From: Rugamonas brunnea
GTDB lineage: Bacteria > Pseudomonadota > Gammaproteobacteria > Burkholderiales > Burkholderiaceae_D
Assembly: GCF_014042345.1 (NCBI RefSeq)
Contig: NZ_JACEZT010000021.1
Coordinates: 1-64,000, forward strand
Direction: 5' to 3'
Length of the DNA: 64,000 nucleotides
Shown here: piece after piece, positions 1 through 9,390 of the stretch
How positions within the stretch are numbered: position 1 is the stretch's first letter
Layout of the letters: each line of letters opens with the position of its first letter
Notes under the pieces: generated by a model
The model's database searches: none
Told to the model about the DNA's origin: nothing
The model's input: the letters and a program-made list of their open reading frames with translations, nothing else
Program-made: the position numbers and the translations under genes

Positions 1-1392
1 GGCCTGGACTGGGAAGGCATGTATATGTCGGTGGTGCCCGAAGGCACCTACACGCGCAGCGCGCCCGCAGCCGCATCCGCCGCCACGCCGGCCGCCGTGG
101 CCGAAGGCGTGGCCGTGGCGGTCGCCGCGGCATCCGGCGCACCATCCGCCGCGCCGCGCGCGCGGGCCGAGGGCGAGAAGCGCGAAGACCGGCCGCAGGC
201 AGCCCCCGTCAAGGAAGAGAGCATCCGGGTCGACGCCGTCAAGCTCGACGCGCTGCTGGAAGTGGCGGGCGAATCGGTGCAGGCCGCCAACCAGGCCGCC
301 GTGCTGCTGGAACGCCTGCTGCAATTCAAGTTCGAAGGCCAGGCCGCCACGCTGATGGCCACGCTGGCCGAAACGCTGGAGCGCGCCTCGCGCTACTCGA
401 CCGAGCTGCAGCGCGCCACGCTGGCGACCCGCATGCAGCCGGTGGGCCGCTTGTTCCAGAAGTTCCCGCGCCTGGTGCGCGAACTGGCCAAGGACCTCGG
501 CAAGGACGTGGAACTGACCATCGAGGGCGCGGAGACGGAAGTGGACCGCGTGGTGGTGGACAGCCTGTACGATCCGCTGGTGCACATGTTGCGCAACGCG
601 CTCGACCACGGCGTCGAGTCGCCCGAGGAACGGGTGGCGGCCGGCAAGTCCACCAAGTCCTACATTTCGCTCAAGGCATGGCAGGAAGCCAACAGCGTGA
701 TGATCGTGCTGCAGGATGACGGCAAGGGCATGGACCCGATCAAGCTGCGTCAGAAGGCATTGCAGAAGGGCCTGATCAGCGAATCGGCCCAGCTGACGGC
801 CGACGATTGCTTCCAGCTGGTGTTCCTGCCCGGTTTCTCGACCAAGGAAGTGGCCTCCAGCGTGTCCGGCCGCGGCGTCGGCATGGACGTGGTGAAGACG
901 GCCGTGGAGAAGAACCGCGGCGCCATCCACATCGAATCGGCGCTCGGCTTCGGCACCAAGTTCGCGATCCGCCTGCCGATCGAATTGTCGATCGTGCCGA
1001 CCATGCTGGTGTCCACCTCGGGCGCGGCGCTGGCGCTGCCGATGGCGGTGGTGCAGCGCGTGGTCGAGCTGCCGGAAGTGTTCATGGAAGTGGGCGGCGC
1101 GCCCGTGCTCAAGGACCAGGGCCGGCCATTGCCGGTGCGTTCGCTGGCCGGCGCGCTGGGCTACGAGAATTGCCGCGAGAAGGTGGGCATTGTTGTTGCA
1201 GCGCCACAACCGTACATCCTGGCCGTGGAAGCGGTCGATGGCACGGCCGACCTGGTGATCAAGCCGATGACGGCCATCGCCGTGGAAGGCATTACGGGCA
1301 CGGCCCGCTCCGCCGAGGGCGAGCTGGTGCTGGTGGTGGGCCTATCGTTCCTGATGGACGGGTGCCGCAGCAGTGTCCGAATGGCAGCCTAG
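1..1392 (+). CDS. CheA-family chemotaxis histidine kinase, 5'-truncated by the window edge
   Basis: The reading frame is open from base 1, so the gene begins upstream; 463 residues are visible. An Ala/Pro-rich linker is followed by a dimerisation helix pair, then a CheA-type ATP-binding domain. Visible motifs are the N box (HMLRNALDHGVE, near 583-618), G1 (DDGKGMD, near 715-735) and G2 (GRGVGMDVV, near 870-896). A CheW-like regulatory domain covers the last 140 or so residues. Such kinases phosphorylate CheY-type regulators in chemotaxis or type IV pilus twitching arrays. No receiver domain follows the CheW domain, so this is a CheA rather than a FrzE/ChpA-type hybrid, unless extra domains lie upstream. 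The Hpt domain carrying the phospho-histidine would also be upstream and cannot be checked. Confidence 0.9.
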   Translation, partial: GLDWEGMYMSVVPEGTYTRSAPAAASAATPAAVAEGVAVAVAAASGAPSAAPRARAEGEKREDRPQAAPVKEESIRVDAVKLDALLEVAGESVQAANQAAVLLERLLQFKFEGQAATLMATLAETLERASRYSTELQRATLATRMQPVGRLFQKFPRLVRELAKDLGKDVELTIEGAETEVDRVVVDSLYDPLVHMLRNALDHGVESPEERVAAGKSTKSYISLKAWQEANSVMIVLQDDGKGMDPIKLRQKALQKGLISESAQLTADDCFQLVFLPGFSTKEVASSVSGRGVGMDVVKTAVEKNRGAIHIESALGFGTKFAIRLPIELSIVPTMLVSTSGAALALPMAVVQRVVELPEVFMEVGGAPVLKDQGRPLPVRSLAGALGYENCREKVGIVVAAPQPYILAVEAVDGTADLVIKPMTAIAVEGITGTARSAEGELVLVVGLSFLMDGCRSSVRMAA

Positions 1393-1416
1393 CGTTACGC
1401 TGGCGACCGACACGAA

Positions 1417-1443
1417 GCCTGCGAACCCCGCAGGCTTTTTTTT
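1417..1443 (+). terminator. Intrinsic terminator of the cheA-like gene
   Basis: A 7-bp perfect stem, GCCTGCG (1417-1423) with CGCAGGC (1429-1435), has a 5-nt loop and is followed directly by eight T. It lies 24 bp after the stop codon. Confidence 0.85.
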
Positions 1444-1477
1444 CGCCGTCGCGGCCGTGCTGGCCGGGGCGGCAAAA

Positions 1478-1515
1478 TGATACAAAATAGCAAAGGAGTC
1501 ATACAAAGTGTATCA
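1478..1515. promoter_or_regulatory. Operator-like inverted repeat upstream of leuC
   Basis: TGATACA (1478-1484) and TGTATCA (1509-1515) form a perfect 7-bp inverted repeat with 24 bp between the arms. A nested ATACA-N3-TGTAT dyad sits at 1501-1513. The segment is AT-rich against a GC-rich background and precedes the leu genes, so a repressor site is plausible. The binding protein is not known. Confidence 0.3.
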
Positions 1516-1585
1516 AGATGCGCAACCGCATCAGCTCACGAGGCTGAGACCGGCGACGCTTTTGCAATGCACAAATATGGCATAA
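1508..1585 (+). CDS. Possible 25-residue leader peptide upstream of leuC
   Basis: A GTG codon at 1508 opens a 26-codon frame (VYQDAQPHQLTR and on) ending in TAA at 1583-1585. A good Shine-Dalgarno, AAAGGAG (1492-1498), lies 9 nt before it. Four of 25 residues are Leu, two adjacent (codons CTT TTG). That is suggestive of an attenuation leader but far weaker than classical leu leaders. No clear terminator/antiterminator pair follows. It could equally be chance. Confidence 0.2.
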   Translation: MYQDAQPHQLTRLRPATLLQCTNMA

Positions 1586-1586
1586 T
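1578..1586 (+). promoter_or_regulatory. Extended -10 element, candidate leuC promoter
   Basis: TGG-CATAAT matches the extended -10 form TGn-TATAAT (5 of 6 in the hexamer). No good -35 lies 16-18 bp upstream. Transcription would start near 1593, giving a leader of about 40 nt before leuC. Confidence 0.35.
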
Positions 1587-1630
1587 CAAAGTGGATCACT
1601 CACACAGGCGGTAGCAGCACTGCATAAATC

Positions 1631-3034
1631 ATGATGAAGACGCTTTACGACAAACTCTGGGAATCGCACGTGGTCAAGGCCGAGGAAGACGGCACCACGG
1701 TCCTGTACATCGACCGGCACCTGGTGCACGAAGTCACCAGCCCGCAAGCATTCGACGGCCTGCGCGCCGCCGGCCGCAAGCCATGGCGCATCTCGGCCAA
1801 CCTGGCCGTGGCCGACCACAACGTCCCCACCACCGACCGCGCCCACGGCATCGCCGACCCGGTCTCGCGCCTGCAGGTGGAAACGCTGGACAGCAACGCC
1901 AAGTCCTACGGCCTGACCTATTTCAATATGAACGACAAGCGCCAGGGCATCGTGCACGTGATCGGCCCTGAGCAGGGCGCGACCCTGCCGGGCATGACGG
2001 TCGTGTGCGGCGACTCGCACACCTCGACCCACGGCGCCTTCGGCGCGCTGGCGCACGGCATTGGCACCTCGGAAGTGGAGCACGTGCTGGCCACCCAGAC
2101 CCTGCTGCAGAAGAAGTCGAAGGCCATGCTGGTGCAGGTGGACGGCGCGCTGCCGGCCGGCGTGACGGCCAAGGACATCGTGCTGGCCGTGATCGGCAAG
2201 ATCGGCACGGCCGGTGGCACCGGCTATTGCATCGAATTTGGCGGCTCCACCATCCGTGCGCTGTCGATGGAAGGCCGCATGACGGTGTGCAACATGGCGA
2301 TCGAAGCGGGCGCGCGCGCCGGCATCATCGCGGTGGACGACACCACCATCAACTACGTCAAGGGCCGTCCGTTCTCGCCCGTCGGCCCGCACTGGGACCG
2401 CGCCGTCGAGTACTGGCGCACGCTGCATTCGGACGCCGGCGCCAAGTTCGACCTGGTGGTCACGCTCAACGCGGCCGAGATCAAGCCGCAAGTGACCTGG
2501 GGCACCTCGCCCGAGATGGTGATCGCGATCGACGGCCGCGTGCCCGATCCCGACCACGAGAAGGACAGCGTCAAGCGCGACGCGATGGAGAAGGCGCTGG
2601 TCTACATGGACCTCAAGCCCAACACGGCCATCGAAGACATCCGCATCGACAAGGTGTTTATCGGTTCCTGCACCAACTCGCGCATCGAGGACTTGCGCGC
2701 CGCCGCCGAGGTGGTGCGCGGCAAGCAGCGCGCCTCCAACGTCAAGCTGGCGCTGGTGGTGCCCGGTTCCGGCCTGGTCAAGGAACAGGCCGAGCGCGAA
2801 GGGCTGGACCGCATCTTCCGCGACGCCGGTTTCGAATGGCGCGAGCCGGGCTGCTCGATGTGCCTGGCCATGAACGCCGACCGGCTGGAGCCGGGCGAGC
2901 GCTGCGCCTCGACCTCGAACCGCAACTTCGAAGGCCGTCAGGGCCAGGGCGGACGCACCCACCTGGTGTCGCCGGCCATGGCGGCGGCGGCCGGTATCGC
3001 CGGCCACTTCGTCGACGTGCGCGCGCTGCGTTAA
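1631..3034 (+). CDS. leuC: 3-isopropylmalate dehydratase large subunit
   Basis: LeuC is the catalytic iron-sulfur subunit of isopropylmalate isomerase. With LeuD it converts 2-isopropylmalate to 3-isopropylmalate in leucine synthesis in the cytoplasm. The 467-residue length is normal for bacterial LeuC. The aconitase-family cysteines that bind the [4Fe-4S] cluster are C347 (in GSCTNSR) and C408/C411 (in PGCSMCLAMNAD). Two ATGs are in tandem (1631 and 1634), so the start is uncertain by one codon. It is first in the leuC-leuD-leuB run; leuA is not in the window. Confidence 0.97.
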   Translation: MMKTLYDKLWESHVVKAEEDGTTVLYIDRHLVHEVTSPQAFDGLRAAGRKPWRISANLAVADHNVPTTDRAHGIADPVSRLQVETLDSNAKSYGLTYFNMNDKRQGIVHVIGPEQGATLPGMTVVCGDSHTSTHGAFGALAHGIGTSEVEHVLATQTLLQKKSKAMLVQVDGALPAGVTAKDIVLAVIGKIGTAGGTGYCIEFGGSTIRALSMEGRMTVCNMAIEAGARAGIIAVDDTTINYVKGRPFSPVGPHWDRAVEYWRTLHSDAGAKFDLVVTLNAAEIKPQVTWGTSPEMVIAIDGRVPDPDHEKDSVKRDAMEKALVYMDLKPNTAIEDIRIDKVFIGSCTNSRIEDLRAAAEVVRGKQRASNVKLALVVPGSGLVKEQAEREGLDRIFRDAGFEWREPGCSMCLAMNADRLEPGERCASTSNRNFEGRQGQGGRTHLVSPAMAAAAGIAGHFVDVRALR

Positions 3035-3138
3035 GCGGCGGCCAGCTAACCAGGGTCGGGCCCCATCGCCAAGGCGGGGAGCCCGATCCTTCGTCACTTA
3101 TATTCGCTAAAAATACCAGTCTTAAACGAGAGTCCATC

Positions 3139-3261
3139 ATGAAAAAACTGTTCGCCCTGTCCCTGATCGCCCTGTCGCTGACCGCCTGCAACACCATCCA
3201 GGGCATGGGCAAGGATGTCGAGAAGCTGGGCCAGGCGGTCGAAGGCGCTGGTAAAAAATAA
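3139..3261 (+). CDS. Entericidin A/B-type small lipoprotein
   Basis: This 40-residue protein has a short basic start, a hydrophobic signal (KLFALSLIALSL) and a lipobox ending TAC, so it should be exported and lipidated at Cys17. The mature part, NTIQGMGKDVEKLGQAVEGAGKK, is the small amphipathic segment typical of entericidins, which are membrane-active peptides linked in enterics to cell lysis in stationary phase. It sits alone between leuC and leuD on the same strand. A paired entericidin A/B locus is absent; only one copy is seen. Its role in this lineage is not established. Confidence 0.85.
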   Translation: MKKLFALSLIALSLTACNTIQGMGKDVEKLGQAVEGAGKK

Positions 3262-3314
3262 CCGCGGCGCGGCGGGCCCGGGCGGCCCGCCGCCGCACCA
3301 ACTGATTGAGTACC

Positions 3315-3962
3315 ATGGATAAATTCACCATCTACGAAGGCCTGGTGGCCCCGCTTGACCGCGCCAACGTCGACACCGACGCCATCATCCCGAAGCAATT
3401 CCTGAAGTCCATCCACCGCACCGGCTTCGGCCCCAACCTGTTCGACGAATGGCGCTACCTGGACCACGGCGAACCGGGCCAGGACAACAGCCGCCGTCCG
3501 CTGAACCCGGACTTCGTGCTCAACGAGCCGCGCTACCAGGGCGCCTCCATCCTGCTGACCCGCAAGAACTTCGGCTGCGGCTCCTCGCGCGAGCACGCGC
3601 CATGGGCGCTGGACCAGTATGGCTTCCGCGCCATCATCGCGCCCTCGTTCGCCGACATCTTCTTCAACAACTGCTACAAGAGCGGCTTGCTGCCCATCGT
3701 TTTACCCGAAGCACAGATCGATCATCTGTTCAATGAAGTCAAGGCCTTCCCCGGTTACCGTCTGGTGGTCGACCTTGAGCAGCAGCGTATTTCCACCAGC
3801 AATGGCAGCGTCTCCTACCCCTTCGAGATCGACGCCTTCCGCAAATACTGCCTGATGAACGGGCTCGACGATATCGGCCTGACCCTGCGCCACGCCGACG
3901 CCATCCGCGGCTTCGAAGAGCGCCATCTGGCAAGCCAGCCCTGGTTGGCCAACGTCATCTAA
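3315..3962 (+). CDS. leuD: 3-isopropylmalate dehydratase small subunit
   Basis: LeuD is the swivelling small subunit that pairs with LeuC. The 215 residues match the family length. The conserved GCGSSREHAPWAL segment near residues 76-88 and the N-terminal DRANVDTDAIIPKQFL are clear. ATG at 3315 gives the usual MDKFTIYEG start. An upstream TTG at 3306 would add three residues but has no better ribosome site. Only a 53-bp gap holds it from the entericidin gene, and leuB follows 13 bp later, so leuD-leuB are surely co-transcribed. Confidence 0.96.
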   Translation: MDKFTIYEGLVAPLDRANVDTDAIIPKQFLKSIHRTGFGPNLFDEWRYLDHGEPGQDNSRRPLNPDFVLNEPRYQGASILLTRKNFGCGSSREHAPWALDQYGFRAIIAPSFADIFFNNCYKSGLLPIVLPEAQIDHLFNEVKAFPGYRLVVDLEQQRISTSNGSVSYPFEIDAFRKYCLMNGLDDIGLTLRHADAIRGFEERHLASQPWLANVI

Positions 3963-3975
3963 CGATCGAAATCAC

Positions 3976-5049
<1,074 letters not shown>

Positions 5050-5093
5050 GACGGAACGGTTTAAACGATTTACACGATATTGAAGGAATGATG

Positions 5094-6221
5094 ATGAAAC
5101 TAGTAGGCTTGGTAGGTTGGCGCGGCATGGTCGGTTCGGTCCTGATGCAGCGCATGCGGGAAGAGGGCGATTTCGCCCACATCGAACCGGTGTTTTTCAC
5201 CACCTCGAATCCGGGCGGCGCTGCGCCGGCCATGGCGAAAAACGAAACCACGCTGAAAAGCGCGACCGACATCGCTGAGCTGAGCAAGTGCGAAATCATC
5301 ATTTCCTGCCAGGGCGGCGACTACACCAGCGAGGTGTTCCCGAAACTGCGCGCAGCCGGCTGGAACGGCTACTGGATCGACGCCGCGTCGACCCTGCGCA
5401 TGGAGAAGGATGCCGTGATCGTGCTGGACCCGGTCAATATGCACGTGATCAAGGACGCGCTGGGCAAGGGCGTGAAGAACTTCATCGGCGGTAACTGCAC
5501 CGTGTCGTGCATGCTGATCGGCCTGGGCGGCCTGTTCCAGCACAACCTGGTGGAGTGGATGACCTCCATGACCTACCAGGCCGCGTCGGGCGGCGGCGCC
5601 CAGCACATGCGCGAACTGCTGACCCAGTTCGGCACCATCAACAGCGCCGTCAAGCCGCTGCTGGACGATCCCGCTTCCGCCATCCTGGAAATCGACCGCC
5701 AGGTGCTGGCCACCCAGCACGGCCTGACCGCCGAGGAAACCAAGCAGTTCGGCGTGCCGCTGGCCGGCAACCTGATCCCGTGGATCGACAAGGACCTGGG
5801 CAACGGCCAGTCGAAGGAAGAGTGGAAGGGCGGCGCCGAGACCAACAAGATCCTGGGCCTGGGCGCGGACTTCGGTTCCAAGGCGATCCCGGTCGACGGC
5901 CTGTGCGTGCGCATCGGCGCCATGCGTTGCCACTCGCAGGCACTGACCATCAAGCTGACCAAGGATGTGCCGCTGGACGAGCTGACCGACATCATCGCCT
6001 CGTCCAACCAATGGGCCAAGGTGGTGCCGAACACGCGCGAAGCGTCGATGAAGGACCTGTCGCCGGCCGCCGTGACCGGTGGCCTGACCATCCCCGTCGG
6101 CCGTCTGCGCAAGATGAGCATGGGTAACGACTACCTGTCCGCCTTCACGGTGGGCGACCAGCTGCTGTGGGGCGCGGCCGAACCGTTGCGCCGCATGCTG
6201 CGCATCGTGCTTGATGCATAA
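5094..6221 (+). CDS. asd: Aspartate-semialdehyde dehydrogenase
   Basis: Asd reduces aspartyl-phosphate to aspartate semialdehyde with NADPH. This is the branch point to lysine/diaminopimelate, threonine and methionine. The N-terminal GLVGWRGMVGSVLMQRM is the NADP-binding motif of the gammaproteobacterial-type enzyme. The catalytic cysteine is C135, in GGNCTVSCM, the same position as in E. coli. Three ATGs are in tandem (5088, 5091, 5094). AGGA at 5084-5087 is correctly spaced only for 5094, giving 375 residues. A strong terminator follows. Confidence 0.96.
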   Translation: MKLVGLVGWRGMVGSVLMQRMREEGDFAHIEPVFFTTSNPGGAAPAMAKNETTLKSATDIAELSKCEIIISCQGGDYTSEVFPKLRAAGWNGYWIDAASTLRMEKDAVIVLDPVNMHVIKDALGKGVKNFIGGNCTVSCMLIGLGGLFQHNLVEWMTSMTYQAASGGGAQHMRELLTQFGTINSAVKPLLDDPASAILEIDRQVLATQHGLTAEETKQFGVPLAGNLIPWIDKDLGNGQSKEEWKGGAETNKILGLGADFGSKAIPVDGLCVRIGAMRCHSQALTIKLTKDVPLDELTDIIASSNQWAKVVPNTREASMKDLSPAAVTGGLTIPVGRLRKMSMGNDYLSAFTVGDQLLWGAAEPLRRMLRIVLDA

Positions 6222-6272
6222 CGACTGTTGATCGGCAACTATCGCGGCGGGCGCCAGCTCCGCCGCGAACCG

Positions 6273-6310
6273 ACAGCGGCCCCGGTGTCAACCGGCGCCG
6301 CTGTTTTTTT
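6273..6310 (+). terminator. Intrinsic terminator after asd
   Basis: ACAGCGGC (6273-6280) pairs with GCCGCTGT (6297-6304), and an inner CCGGT/ACCGG stem closes on a GTCA loop. A run of seven T ends at 6310. It closes the leu-asd transcription unit; no clear terminator was seen between leuC and this point. Confidence 0.85.
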
Positions 6311-6474
6311 ATCGGGCGCTTCCCACCGCGGTTTTTTAGGCATACATTAGGCGCCTAGGTGACATATCGGGGCGCACGGCACGCGCAAAGCTTGCACGGG
6401 CCAGCCCGTGGTGATATGTTGATACTTCCGGGAAAGTAACATTTTTCCCTCTGACAACTCTATCGCCGCCCACT

Positions 6475-9294
6475 ATGCATTTAACCACTCGCCCCCGCAT
6501 CGTTTCGTTCGCGTTGAAAACACTGACCAGCGCCGTCGCCTGTGCCGTGCTTTTATCCCCCGCAGCAAACGCCGCCGGGCTCGGCAAGCTGACCGTATTG
6601 TCTTCGCTGGGTCAGCCATTGCGGGCGGAGATAGAACTGACGGCCGTCTCGGCCGACGAAGCCAGCGCGCTGGTGGCCAAGCTGGCCCCGGCCGACGCCT
6701 TCCGCGCCGCCAACATCGATTTCAATCCCACCCTGCTGTCGCTGCGCTTTGAAGTGCAGCAACGCGATGGCCGCCAGCTGATCCGCATCACGTCCGGCCA
6801 GCCGGTCAATGAACCGTTCGTCGACATGCTACTGGAACTGGACTGGAACGGCGGGCGCATGGTGCGCGAATACACCTTCCTGCTCGATCCGGCCGAACTG
6901 CGCGCCACCCAGCCGGCCCAGGTGGCCGCGCCGGCCCGGCCCGCGATGACGGCGCTGGCGGCCCAGCCTGCCGCGCCGGCGCCTTCGGCCGCCAGCCAGC
7001 CGGCCCCGGTCCCGCGTGCGCCCGCGCCGGAAGGGGAGAAGAGCCGCCAGGCGGCCAGCCAGTACCACGTCAAGGCCGGCGACAACCTGACCCGCATCGC
7101 CGGCCAGCTGAAGCCGGTCGACGTGTCGCTGGACCAGATGCTGGTGGCCCTGTACCGCGCCAACCCGGAAGCGTTCGCGGGCAAGAACATGAACCGCCTG
7201 AAGGCGGGCCGCATCCTGGCCGTGCCGGACGCCGACAGCGTGCGCGCCACGGCCACGGAAGGCGAGGCGCGCGGCGTGGTGGTGGCCCATGCGGCCGACT
7301 TCAACGCCTATCGCAGCAAGCTGGCCGGCCAGGTGGCCACCAGCGCCCCGGCCAAAGAGCCGGAAGCGACCCAGAGCGTGGCCGGCAAGATCACGGCCAA
7401 GGTCGAGGAGCGCGCCACCCCCGTCAATGAGGCGCAGGATAAGCTGAAGCTGTCCAAGGCCAACCCCGCCTCGGCCCCGGCCGGCGGCAAGACGGCCATG
7501 GCCGTGGAAGACAAGATCGCCAAGGAAAAGCAGGTGGCCGACGCGGCCAGCCGGGTCAAGGAGCTGGAGAAGAACGTCAGCGACCTGGAAAACCTGATGG
7601 CCGTGAAGAACAAGGCGCTGGCGGACCAGAAGAAGGCGTCCGCCCCGGCCAGCGCGGCCGCTTCGGCGCCCGTGATCGATTTGAATGCGTCGGCCAAGGC
7701 CTCGGCGCCTGGCTCGGCGTCCGCTTCCGCCGCCGCGTCGGCCAGCATGGCCGCCAGCGCGCCGCACAAGCCACGTCGCACGGTGGCGGTGCCGCCGCGC
7801 ATCGCCGAACCGAGCATCACCGACATCGTGATGGACAACATCACCTACATCGGCGCCGGCCTGGCCGCCTTGCTGGGCGGCGTGGGCTTGCTGGTGGCGC
7901 GCCGCCGGCGCCAGGAGCTGGCGGGGGCCGAAGTGCGCACGGAAACGAGCGTGTTGGGCGATTCGCCCACCACGGGCCAGCAACTGATCGCCGAAACGGG
8001 CGGCCAGAGCGTGGACACCAACAACAGTGTGTTCAACTCCAACTTCGCGCCGTCGGCCAGCCAGCTCGACACGAATGAAGTCGACCCCGTGGCCGAGGCC
8101 GACGTGTACATCGCCTACGGCCGCGATGCCCAGGCCGAGGAAATCCTCAAGGAAGCCTTGCGCATGCATCCGGAGCGCCACGCCGTGCGCCTGAAGCTGC
8201 TGGAAATCTACGCCACCCGCAAGGATGTGCGCGCGTTTGAAACCCAGGCCTCGGAACTGTATTCGCAAACGGGCGGCGACGGCGACGACTGGGCCCAGGC
8301 CGTGGTGCTGGGCAAGGCCCTCGATCCGAACAATCCGCTGTATGCGTCCGGCAAGCAGCCGGCGGCCGCGCCGGCCCCGGCCGCAGCCGCGCTCAACGAT
8401 TTCGACCCGTCCATGTTCGCGCCGCCGCCGGCCGAGCCTGCCCATGACCTGGCCAGCAGCTTCGCCGCACCGGCCGCCGCCGGCGGCCTGGACCTGGACC
8501 TGAGCCAGGACGCCGCCCCGGCTGTGGCCCCGGCTGCCATGGACTTTGGCACCGACCACGCGCTGGAAACGGCCGTGCCCTCCGACGCGCCCACGCCGGC
8601 ATCGATGGCCGCCGCCGCGCCGGCCGACCAGTTCCTCGATTTCGACCTCGGCGGCCTGAGTTTCGATGCGCCCGCCGCGCCAGCACCGGCAGCGCCGGCC
8701 GAGGCTGCCCCACCCAAGGCCGAGGATGCCGCGTTCGACCTGAGTTTCGACGCCGCGCCGCCACCGGCCCCGGCCGCCGCGCCTGCCGCCGCCCCGGCCG
8801 AGGACTTCAGCATGGACTTCGGCCTCGACTTGCCAGCCACGGCCGCGCCTGCACCGGCGGCCGCGCCCGCACCGGCCCCGCTGCCCGTGGTGGACAGCGA
8901 CCCGCTGGCCGACCTGAACCTGATGGACTTCGATATTCCGGCCGTGCCCGCGCCGGCGCCCGCGGCCGAACTGAGCGCCAGCGATTTCGCGCTGCCCGAG
9001 ATTCCCGCCGCGGCCCCGGCACCTGTCGCGGCCCCGGCCGAGGTGGCCGCGCCCGAGTTCGACCTGTCGAGCATCGACCTGGACTTGAACAACGCGGCCG
9101 TGGAAACCAAGCCAGCCCGCGCCGAGCCGCAGTCGGCCGTCCACATGGAGATGGAAACCAAGCTGGACCTGGCCATCGCCTACCAGGAGATCGGCGACAA
9201 GGAAGGCGCGCGCGAACTGCTGGACGAAGTGATCCGTGGCGGCAGCGACGAGCAGGTGGCCAAGGCTACCTCGATGCGCGCGCTGCTGGGCTGA
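6475..9294 (+). CDS. fimV: FimV/HubP-family polar landmark protein
   Basis: FimV organises the cell pole and supports type IV pilus assembly and twitching. The 939 residues show a signal peptide (cut near AANA|AGLGKL, about residue 35), the N-terminal FimV domain, and a LysM peptidoglycan-binding domain at about 197-250 (YHVKAGDNLTRIA). A coiled-coil segment lies near 340-385. One membrane helix (ITYIGAGLAALLGGVGLLV, about 460) is followed by a basic stop-transfer. A TPR-like block (DVYIAYGRDAQAEEILKEAL) precedes a very long acidic Ala/Pro linker. The C-terminal FimV motif, LDLAIAYQEIGDKEGARELL, ends the protein. The asd-fimV-truA order is conserved in beta- and gammaproteobacteria. Confidence 0.93.
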   Translation: MHLTTRPRIVSFALKTLTSAVACAVLLSPAANAAGLGKLTVLSSLGQPLRAEIELTAVSADEASALVAKLAPADAFRAANIDFNPTLLSLRFEVQQRDGRQLIRITSGQPVNEPFVDMLLELDWNGGRMVREYTFLLDPAELRATQPAQVAAPARPAMTALAAQPAAPAPSAASQPAPVPRAPAPEGEKSRQAASQYHVKAGDNLTRIAGQLKPVDVSLDQMLVALYRANPEAFAGKNMNRLKAGRILAVPDADSVRATATEGEARGVVVAHAADFNAYRSKLAGQVATSAPAKEPEATQSVAGKITAKVEERATPVNEAQDKLKLSKANPASAPAGGKTAMAVEDKIAKEKQVADAASRVKELEKNVSDLENLMAVKNKALADQKKASAPASAAASAPVIDLNASAKASAPGSASASAAASASMAASAPHKPRRTVAVPPRIAEPSITDIVMDNITYIGAGLAALLGGVGLLVARRRRQELAGAEVRTETSVLGDSPTTGQQLIAETGGQSVDTNNSVFNSNFAPSASQLDTNEVDPVAEADVYIAYGRDAQAEEILKEALRMHPERHAVRLKLLEIYATRKDVRAFETQASELYSQTGGDGDDWAQAVVLGKALDPNNPLYASGKQPAAAPAPAAAALNDFDPSMFAPPPAEPAHDLASSFAAPAAAGGLDLDLSQDAAPAVAPAAMDFGTDHALETAVPSDAPTPASMAAAAPADQFLDFDLGGLSFDAPAAPAPAAPAEAAPPKAEDAAFDLSFDAAPPPAPAAAPAAAPAEDFSMDFGLDLPATAAPAPAAAPAPAPLPVVDSDPLADLNLMDFDIPAVPAPAPAAELSASDFALPEIPAAAPAPVAAPAEVAAPEFDLSSIDLDLNNAAVETKPARAEPQSAVHMEMETKLDLAIAYQEIGDKEGARELLDEVIRGGSDEQVAKATSMRALLG

Positions 9295-9308
9295 TCCCGT
9301 CCGCGACG

Positions 9309-9334
9309 ATGGCCGGGGTCGCTGTCCCGGCCAT
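9309..9334 (+). terminator. Hairpin after fimV, weak or Rho-assisted terminator
   Basis: A 9-bp perfect stem, ATGGCCGGG with CCCGGCCAT, encloses an 8-nt loop 14 bp after the fimV stop. No T-run follows, so intrinsic termination would be weak. Its 3' arm lies where a -35 for the truA promoter would be. Confidence 0.45.
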
Positions 9335-9353
9335 TCCCACGTCGTTTCCCGTT

Positions 9354-9359
9354 TATAAT
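9354..9359 (+). promoter_or_regulatory. Consensus -10 (TATAAT) of the truA-trpF unit
   Basis: A perfect TATAAT is preceded by an unremarkable -35 region (CCATTC at 17-bp spacing). Transcription would begin near 9366, leaving a very short leader. Confidence 0.5.
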
Positions 9360-9390
9360 GCGCTGACCTGAATTTTTGAGCGGACAGCAA

